NCBI GenBank assembly: GCA_937924505.1
Contig: CALDSR010000008.1
Span: 1-64,000, forward strand
DNA: 64,000 nucleotides
Origin: an uncultured Granulosicoccus sp.
GTDB lineage: Bacteria; Pseudomonadota; Gammaproteobacteria; Granulosicoccales; Granulosicoccaceae
Reading direction: 5' to 3'
Shown: piece by piece, positions 58,187 to 64,000 of the stretch
Layout of the letters: each line of letters begins with the position of its first letter
Numbering within the stretch: position 1 is the stretch's first letter
Program-made: the position numbers and the translations under genes
The notes under the pieces: generated by a model
Database searches by the model: none
What the model was told of the DNA's origin: nothing
The model's input: the letters and a program-made list of their open reading frames with translations, nothing else

Positions 58187-58799
58187 AGTGAAGGAAATTA
58201 CTGTTTGGCGCGGCGAGCTGCTGCTGCTTGATAGCTTGAGTTTTGATGTAAAAGCCGGCACTGCCTTGCAAGTGCAGGGGGATAACGGTAGCGGCAAAAC
58301 AACACTGCTTCGAGCATTGGTGGGTGCCTGTGACCTTGATGACGGCGCTGTTTACTGGAATGGACAATCTATCTTGCGGGTTCGAGATGATTTCCATGCA
58401 AACCTTCTTTACCTGGGTCACAAGAGCGGTATCAGTGCAAGCCTTAGTCCGCTGGAAAATCTCCTTGCCTTGTGCCCGGAACTGGACGCGGACGATGCGC
58501 GGATTATCGAAGCGCTTGATGCGCTCGGCATTGGTGATCGCATGCACTTACCGAGTGAAGCCTTGTCGGCGGGTCAACAGCGTCGCGTTGCGCTGGCACG
58601 ACTGGCTTTGCAAAAGCGATTGTTGTGGGTCCTTGATGAACCATTGACATCGCTTGATGCCAAAGGCCACGCCTGGGTCAAACGAAACATTGAGCGACAC
58701 GTCAGTGAAGGTGGGGCGGTCGTCTTTACCACACACCAGGCCATGTCACTAGAGGTTCCGCGCCATGATACTTTGAGTCTGTCCGAGCCGGCAACATGA
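58179..58799 (+). CDS. ccmA: Haem exporter ATPase CcmA
   Basis: 206 residues from ATG 58179; longer frame up to 58119 is inside the DUF1285 gene. Walker A GDNGSGKTTLLRALVG near 34, signature ALSAGQQRRVALARL, Walker B WVLDEPLTSLD. Supplies energy to release holo-CcmE from the CcmBC complex. Overlaps ccmB by ATGA. Confidence 0.95.
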   Translation: MLEVKEITVWRGELLLLDSLSFDVKAGTALQVQGDNGSGKTTLLRALVGACDLDDGAVYWNGQSILRVRDDFHANLLYLGHKSGISASLSPLENLLALCPELDADDARIIEALDALGIGDRMHLPSEALSAGQQRRVALARLALQKRLLWVLDEPLTSLDAKGHAWVKRNIERHVSEGGAVVFTTHQAMSLEVPRHDTLSLSEPAT

Positions 58800-59509
58800 C
58801 AGTACCTGTTCGTGATGATGAGTCAGTGGGCATTGCGCCGGTGTTTTCTCGGGTTCTCAGCCGTGAACTCAAGATTGCCTTGCGAGCACGTGGCCAATGG
58901 CTGAACCCATTGATTTTTTTCATCATTGTCGTGTCCTTGTTTCCGCTGGGGATCGGGCCAGGCCCCAACACGCTGCAACTGATCGCGCCTGGTATTCTCT
59001 GGGTCAGCGCCTTGTTGTCCATGATGTTGTCGCTTGATACCTTGTTTGCGCGAGATTTCCGCGATGGCACACTTGAACAGTACGTGCTTTCCGATCAACC
59101 TCTGTCCGTTGTCGCGTTGGCCAAGACGCTCGGGCACTGGCTGCTCAGTGGTTTGCCGCTGGTACTGATCTCACCGCTGCTTGGCCTGTTTCTGCAACTT
59201 GAAAGCCAGGCCTATGGGGTTCTGATTGTGTCGCTAGCCATGGGCACCGTCTGTTTGAGCCTGCTTGGCGCGATTGGCGCCGCATTAATCGTCAGCGTGA
59301 ACCATGGCGGCGTTTTACTGTCTTTACTGGTGTTGCCGCTGACTGCTCCCGTATTGATTTTCGGCAGTAGTGCGGTCGCCGCCGCCGCCGGTGGACAGTC
59401 GGCAATGGCCCAATTATCGCTGTTGGCTGCTATGCTATTGGCGTCCTTGTCGCTGGCGCCTTTCGTTGCTGCCATGGCGCTCCGCGTGGGTGTTGCGGCA
59501 GGCCGATGA
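58796..59509 (+). CDS. ccmB: Haem exporter permease CcmB
   Basis: 237 residues, six membrane helices. FSRVLSRELKIALRARGQW near the start, SMMLSLDTLFARDFRDGTLE and EQYVLS are the CcmB signature. Works with CcmA and CcmC at the inner membrane. The C-terminal half is Ala/Leu-rich. Confidence 0.95.
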   Translation: MTVPVRDDESVGIAPVFSRVLSRELKIALRARGQWLNPLIFFIIVVSLFPLGIGPGPNTLQLIAPGILWVSALLSMMLSLDTLFARDFRDGTLEQYVLSDQPLSVVALAKTLGHWLLSGLPLVLISPLLGLFLQLESQAYGVLIVSLAMGTVCLSLLGAIGAALIVSVNHGGVLLSLLVLPLTAPVLIFGSSAVAAAAGGQSAMAQLSLLAAMLLASLSLAPFVAAMALRVGVAAGR

Positions 59510-59554
59510 GACATTTCGTCCCAAAAAGATCCTTATATAAATAGACATTCGCCC

Positions 59555-60295
59555 GTGTTCAAGTGGATTCATCGTTTCGGCTCAGCGCCCTTCATGTACC
59601 GCCTAGCCGGTCGACTGGCGCCGTGGCTTGGCATTGTCTGCGCGCTGTTGATGGTCACTGGCTTGTATTTGGGCCTGGTGGTTGCGCCTGCTGACTACGA
59701 GCAAGGCGACAGTTATCGCATTATCTTTGTCCATGTTCCCAGTGCCTGGATGTCCATGTTTGTCTATATGGTCATGGCAGTATCGAGTGCCGTGTTTCTT
59801 ATCTGGCGTCTGAAATTGGCTGATATTGTTGCCGAAGCGGCAGCACCGATTGGTGCTGTCTTCACGGCCATCGCCTTGCTGACCGGTTCCTTCTGGGGTA
59901 AGCCGATGTGGGGGACTTGGTGGGTTTGGGACGCGCGTCTGACCTCAGAACTGCTACTGCTGTTTCTGTATCTGGGCTACATTGCCTTGCGGGGTGCACT
60001 GGAGCCTGCACAAACTGCCGCACGTGCCAGTGCCATTCTGGCGGTCGTTGGTGTTATCAACATCCCGATCATTCACTATTCAGTCGAGTGGTGGAACACC
60101 TTGCACCAACCCGCGACCATTACCAAATTCGACAAGCCATCAATGCATATCAGCATGCTCAGACCACTGCTGATCATGGTAGCGGCCTTCCAACTCCTGT
60201 TTTTTTATAATCTGATGGTGCGCATGCGCAGCCTGATTCTGAAACGCGAAGCGCGGACCAGCTGGGTAGCGGAGCTCGCTGGAGCGGAAAAATGA
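59555..60295 (+). CDS. ccmC: Haem lyase partner CcmC
   Basis: 246 residues from GTG 59555. Six membrane helices with the periplasmic WWD domain: GTWWVWDARLTSELLLLFLY near 129. Conserved histidines VHVPSAWMS near 60 and IHYSVEWWNTLHQ near 171 hold haem. Loads haem onto CcmE. A 45-base gap to ccmB; overlaps ccmD by ATGA. Confidence 0.96.
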   Translation: MFKWIHRFGSAPFMYRLAGRLAPWLGIVCALLMVTGLYLGLVVAPADYEQGDSYRIIFVHVPSAWMSMFVYMVMAVSSAVFLIWRLKLADIVAEAAAPIGAVFTAIALLTGSFWGKPMWGTWWVWDARLTSELLLLFLYLGYIALRGALEPAQTAARASAILAVVGVINIPIIHYSVEWWNTLHQPATITKFDKPSMHISMLRPLLIMVAAFQLLFFYNLMVRMRSLILKREARTSWVAELAGAEK

Positions 60296-60525
60296 CCGGC
60301 CTTGGCGAATTTCTGGCCATGGGGGGATATGCCTTTTACGTATGGACTGCATTTGGCCTGAGCTTTTTGCTAATCGGATTCATTCTGATGTGGTCCTCGC
60401 ATGAACAGAAAAGGGTCAAGCGTGAATCGTTTGCGATCGCGCTTCGCGAACGGGATCGCAAACTGAAACGTGAGCATGAACGTACTGCTACTAAAGATGT
60501 AGATCCATCACAGGTGAACCGATGA
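60292..60525 (+). CDS. ccmD: CcmD
   Basis: 77 residues. One membrane segment (GGYAFYVWTAFGLSFLLIGF, about 11-30) with the family Tyr, followed by a charged helix and tail (ERDRKLKREHERT). Small stabiliser of CcmABC-CcmE. ATGA overlaps on both sides. Confidence 0.93.
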   Translation: MTGLGEFLAMGGYAFYVWTAFGLSFLLIGFILMWSSHEQKRVKRESFAIALRERDRKLKREHERTATKDVDPSQVNR

Positions 60526-60998
60526 CTCCGAAGCGACGACAACGCCTTATTCTGGTAACACTGATGCTTGCGGGTGTTAGCCTCGCGGTGGTATTCGGTG
60601 TCAATGCTTTTCGACAGAACCTGATGCTGTTTCATTCTCCCACTGATGTTGCTGCCGGCAATGTGGATCCTGGCACGCGCTTTCGCGTCGGCGGCATGGT
60701 CGTCGATGGCAGTGTCAAACGGGGGGAACAGGATCTTGCCGTGAAATTCCAGGTCAGCGATACTCGGGAAACTGTCACGATCAGTTACAAGGGCATCTTG
60801 CCGGATCTGTTTCGCGAAGGGCAGGGGATAGTCGCTCAGGGAAAACTTGATGAGTCCGGCGTTTTTGTCGCCAGTGAAGTATTGGCCAAACACGACGAGA
60901 ACTACATGCCACCGGAAGTCGCCGAGGCTTTGGAGAAAGCGGGACAAATGCCGGGTACTAGCGCCGTTTACGGCAACACCACGTTGGTTGATCCATGA
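60522..60998 (+). CDS. ccmE: Haem chaperone CcmE
   Basis: 158 residues. One N-terminal membrane anchor (about 9-29), periplasmic OB-fold, and the haem-binding His124 in LAKHDENYMPPEV with the adjacent Tyr128: the proteobacterial H-type motif. Carries haem from CcmC to CcmF. Confidence 0.96.
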   Translation: MTPKRRQRLILVTLMLAGVSLAVVFGVNAFRQNLMLFHSPTDVAAGNVDPGTRFRVGGMVVDGSVKRGEQDLAVKFQVSDTRETVTISYKGILPDLFREGQGIVAQGKLDESGVFVASEVLAKHDENYMPPEVAEALEKAGQMPGTSAVYGNTTLVDP

Positions 60999-62986
60999 TT
61001 CCTGAACTCGGACATTTCGCCATGATTCTGGCGCTAAGTACGGCGCTGGTTCTATCGGTGTTGCCACTGCTTGGTAGTTTTACTGGACATCGCGGTTTCA
61101 TGGCTTTGGCTAAGCCTGCGGCGAATGTACAGATGTTTCTGTTGATTCTGTCTTATGGCTGTCTGACCTGGGCGTTTATCAGTCATGATTTCAGCGTGGC
61201 CTACGTTGCGAGTAACAGCAACACAACCTTACCGCTCATCTACCGAATCTCTGGCGTATGGGGTGGGCACGAGGGGTCGATTCTGCTGTGGTGTCTGATA
61301 TTGGCTTTATGGATCGGCGCCGTGGCTATTTTCAGCCGCTCATTACCCGAGGTATTGTTGGCGCGTGTACTGTCGGTACTTGGAATGATCAGCACCGGCT
61401 TTCTGTTATTTGTCATTTTGACTTCCAACCCGTTCGCACGGCTTGCGAATGTGCCGCTCGATGGTGCCTCACTAAATCCCTTGTTACAGGATCCGGGCAT
61501 GGCGATACATCCGCCGATGTTGTACATGGGATACGTCGGTTTTTCGGTCGCCTTTGCTTTTGCCATCGCAGCGCTTATCGGTGGAAAGCTCGATGCTGCG
61601 ACACTGCGCTGGATGCGCCCGTGGACAAACATTGCCTGGATGTTCTTGACCATCGGCATTTCGTTGGGAAGCTTCTGGGCCTACTATGAACTCGGGTGGG
61701 GCGGTTGGTGGTTCTGGGACCCGGTTGAAAATGCGTCTTTCATGCCTTGGTTGGTCGGGACTGCGTTACTGCATTCTCTCGCCGCTTCCGAAAAACGCGG
61801 TGTATTCAAATCATGGACTGTCTTGCTGGCGGTGATGGCCTTTTCGCTGAGTTTGCTTGGGACTTTTCTGGTTCGTTCCGGTGTCCTGACGTCAGTTCAT
61901 TCGTTTGCTGCTGATCCGACACGGGGTTTATACATTTTGTTGTTTCTGTTGATCGTGGTTGGCGGTTCCTTGCTGCTCTTTGCCTGTCGCGCCCATCGAT
62001 TGACCAGTACACAAGGTTACGAATTGGTTTCCCGAGAAAGTGGATTGCTGTTGAACAATCTGCTACTGGTCGTTGCATGCGCCGCCGTCTTGATCGGCAC
62101 CATGTATCCACTGGTCATCGATGCTTTAGGTTTGGGCAAGCTCTCCGTCGGCGAGCAATGGTTCAATGTGGTTTTCGTTCCATTGATGTTGCCGATCTTG
62201 TTGGCAGTCGGGGTCGGTGCCTTGTTGAACTGGAAGCGAGACCGGCTTAAGGGCCGAATCAACAGCTTGGTTGCGCTCGCGGTCGTCAGTGTGATTGGTG
62301 GTGCCTTGTTGGCTGCCAGTTTCAGTGATTACAAAATTACCGCGGCGGCCTCCATCGCTCTGACCCTGTGGATTGCATTGACGACGTTGTACGGCGTCTA
62401 CTATCGTTTGCGTAACAAGCGGCTTCGCTTGTCGTCAATCACCCATACGCCAGCCGCTTTCTGGGGCATGTCAATTGCTCATGCAGGACTTGCCATGTTT
62501 ACCTTGGGCGTCGCACTGACATCGATCTATACCAAAGAAGAAACGGTTCGTATGAGTGCGGGTGTTGAACATCAGGTTGGTGACTACAACTTTCGTTTTA
62601 ATTCGGTAGAAGAAGTTCGTGGCCCCAATTACAGCGCCGCGCAGGCAAATCTGAGCTTCACCGATCTGCACGGTGGAGAACAAGGTACTGTGATCGCCGA
62701 AAAGCGAGTCTACGATGTGCGACGAGAGAACATGACTGAAGCCGGTATTGACGGGAATATGTCACGCGACCTTTTTATAGCTCTGGGCGAACATCTGGGT
62801 GAGGGTGCCTGGAGTGTACGACTGCAGGTAAAACCTTACATTCGCTGGATCTGGCTGGGCACTGTATTCATGGGGCTGGGTGGAATACTGGCGGCGTCTG
62901 ATCGCCGCTACCGAAAGCTCGCTGTAGTGCATGATAAAAAACCGGCGACTGGCGCCGCGACGGCAGTTCCGGCAACTTCGCAATGA
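60995..62986 (+). CDS. ccmF: Cytochrome c haem lyase CcmF
   Basis: 663 residues, about 15 membrane helices. The WWD domain WGGWWFWDPVENASFMPWL is near 232, with conserved histidines in ISGVWGGHEGS, IHPPMLYMGYVG and TSVHSFAADPTRG. Attaches haem to the CxxCH of apocytochromes with CcmH. Overlaps ccmE and ccmG starts by ATGA. Confidence 0.97.
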   Translation: MIPELGHFAMILALSTALVLSVLPLLGSFTGHRGFMALAKPAANVQMFLLILSYGCLTWAFISHDFSVAYVASNSNTTLPLIYRISGVWGGHEGSILLWCLILALWIGAVAIFSRSLPEVLLARVLSVLGMISTGFLLFVILTSNPFARLANVPLDGASLNPLLQDPGMAIHPPMLYMGYVGFSVAFAFAIAALIGGKLDAATLRWMRPWTNIAWMFLTIGISLGSFWAYYELGWGGWWFWDPVENASFMPWLVGTALLHSLAASEKRGVFKSWTVLLAVMAFSLSLLGTFLVRSGVLTSVHSFAADPTRGLYILLFLLIVVGGSLLLFACRAHRLTSTQGYELVSRESGLLLNNLLLVVACAAVLIGTMYPLVIDALGLGKLSVGEQWFNVVFVPLMLPILLAVGVGALLNWKRDRLKGRINSLVALAVVSVIGGALLAASFSDYKITAAASIALTLWIALTTLYGVYYRLRNKRLRLSSITHTPAAFWGMSIAHAGLAMFTLGVALTSIYTKEETVRMSAGVEHQVGDYNFRFNSVEEVRGPNYSAAQANLSFTDLHGGEQGTVIAEKRVYDVRRENMTEAGIDGNMSRDLFIALGEHLGEGAWSVRLQVKPYIRWIWLGTVFMGLGGILAASDRRYRKLAVVHDKKPATGAATAVPATSQ

Positions 62987-63525
62987 AACCGCGCCTGCTG
63001 ACTTTTCTGCCGTTTGTCGCGTTCATTGCGCTTGCAGTATTTTTGTGGCGAGGCCTGCAGCTTGACCCGTCGCATCTGCCATCGCCACTGATTGACAAAG
63101 AGGCACCTGTTATCAGTGTGGCGACGTTGCCGAAATCTGATGCTCCTTTTACGAATGACTCAATGGCAGGTAAAGTTTGGGTGTTTAATGTCTGGGCCAG
63201 TTGGTGTGTGTCCTGTATTCAAGAGCACCCACTGCTTGTGGGTTTGTCAGAAAATTTTGACGTGCCTATTGTTGGACTCAACTACAAGGACACGCCGGCA
63301 GATGCATCAGCCTGGCTTGATCGCTTCGGCAATCCTTATGCCGTGGTACTTGATGATCGTGATGGTTCTGTCGGTATCGACTGGGGTGTGTACGGTGTTC
63401 CTGAAACGTTCGTTATTGATCACCTTGGCCGTGTCAGGTACAAGCACGTTGGAGCGCTTGATAGTGAGGATATACAGGACACCTTGATTCCGGTTGTCCA
63501 GGAACTGCAGGCGAAAATGTTATGA
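62983..63525 (+). CDS. ccmG: Thiol-disulfide oxidoreductase CcmG/DsbE
   Basis: 180 residues. N-terminal membrane anchor (about 8-24) then a periplasmic thioredoxin fold with active-site Cys75 and Cys78 in WASWCVSCIQEHP, and cis-Pro region YGVPETFVID. Reduces apocytochrome c or CcmH cysteines. Overlaps ccmH by ATGA. Confidence 0.96.
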   Translation: MKPRLLTFLPFVAFIALAVFLWRGLQLDPSHLPSPLIDKEAPVISVATLPKSDAPFTNDSMAGKVWVFNVWASWCVSCIQEHPLLVGLSENFDVPIVGLNYKDTPADASAWLDRFGNPYAVVLDDRDGSVGIDWGVYGVPETFVIDHLGRVRYKHVGALDSEDIQDTLIPVVQELQAKML

Positions 63526-64000
63526 AAATTGATAGCGTGAAACTGTCGACATTTTTTTTATTTGTACCTGCGCTCGTTTTGTTGGCATCGACGAATTCAC
63601 GCGCCGCTGAAACAATAGAGACATTCAATACCCCTGAACAGGCGACGCTTTACCATTTGTTGTTGCGTGAGTATCGTTGCCTCAAATGCCAGAACCAGAA
63701 CCTTGCTGATTCAAATGCCGATCTTGCCGGCGATCTGCGTCGCGAAATTCGCTCGCAAATCCTGGCAGGCAACAGCCAGGCTGAGATTGATGAGTATCTG
63801 GTTGCTCGTTATGGGGAGTTCGTCTTGTATCGACCGCGTTTTTCCAGCAAAACGCTGGTCCTGTGGATTCTACCGTTCGCCCTGTTTGTAGGAGCCATGG
63901 CCGGTCTGGTCATCAGCGGCAGGCGCCGGCGAAATCGTCCTTTTGAGTCTGAGGTGCCGAATAATCTGGAGGCGGGTCAACTCGAGGCCGCAAAGCGCTA
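63522..64000 (+). CDS. ccmH: CcmH (partial, runs off the right edge)
   Basis: 159 residues to the window end, no stop yet. Signal peptide ending SRA-AE near 29; the active-site pair Cys53 and Cys56 in YRCLKCQNQNLADSNADLA (the usual form has CPxC or CLVC); a membrane helix near 110-130 (LVLWILPFALFVGAMAGLVI); then a cytoplasmic-side tail. The continuing frame past the CcmL-like part suggests a CcmH with a CcmI/TPR extension, or the end of a plain CcmH, beyond the window. Confidence 0.93.
   Translation, partial: MKIDSVKLSTFFLFVPALVLLASTNSRAAETIETFNTPEQATLYHLLLREYRCLKCQNQNLADSNADLAGDLRREIRSQILAGNSQAEIDEYLVARYGEFVLYRPRFSSKTLVLWILPFALFVGAMAGLVISGRRRRNRPFESEVPNNLEAGQLEAAKR

Overview
The window looks like chromosomal DNA of a free-living, probably marine or alga-associated gammaproteobacterium with moderate G+C. 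The evidence is gene order. The blocks thrS-infC-rpmI-rplT-pheS-pheT-ihfA-merR, clpS-clpA, mnmA-hflD, crcB-serS and ccmABCDEFGH are all of gammaproteobacterial type. The alginate/uronate locus suggests life on brown-algal material. A relative of Granulosicoccus would fit, but this is inference and no marker was compared.

Layout. Positions 1-3166 are gene-poor: the start of a secreted PQQ/sorbosone-dehydrogenase-like propeller protein, one small secreted protein, and a frameshifted transposase relic. Positions 3167-5824 encode a large secreted propeller-like protein with two C-terminal tandem domains. Positions 6078-16471 form an alginate-oligomer locus: a KdgF-like cupin, an SDR reductase, a PL15 exo-alginate lyase, a binding protein, two permeases and an ATPase very like Sphingomonas AlgQ/AlgM2/AlgM1/AlgS, then a divergent glucarate-dehydratase-like enolase and a GntR/FCD regulator. 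A perfect palindrome overlaps the -10 box of the divergent promoter. A BLUF photoreceptor follows.

Positions 17213-37992 are housekeeping: purB-roxA with tRNA-Val upstream, the translation operon thrS to ihfA/merR (infC starts with AUC), tRNA-Pro, an unrecognised 371-residue protein, tRNA-Asn, uvrB, acnB, a class V aminotransferase whose ribosome-binding site lies in a 12-bp hairpin, and LysR-mnmA-hflD. Positions 38199-42238 hold three surface-polysaccharide genes: a UDP-glucuronate-type epimerase, a UDP-sugar 6-dehydrogenase and an initiating glycosyl-phosphotransferase.

Positions 42659-48816 hold clpS, clpA, infA, a DUF1249 protein, a DUF4124 protein, crcB and serS. Positions 48821-57629 are an uptake-and-activation operon: a long-chain acyl-CoA-ligase-like enzyme, a complete branched-chain-type ABC importer, a PaaK-like protein that lacks the ATP-binding P-loop, and a YciA-type thioesterase. 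Positions 57626-64000 hold a DUF1285 protein and the cytochrome c maturation operon ccmABCDEFG plus most of ccmH, which runs off the right edge.

The two most system-like regions are the ABC-type alginate-oligomer locus and the acyl-ligase/LIV-importer operon. The most unusual small-scale signals are RNA-level: the ribosome-binding-site hairpin at 34029-34056, the tandem repeats in the thrS leader and the hairpins before rpmI and pheS.
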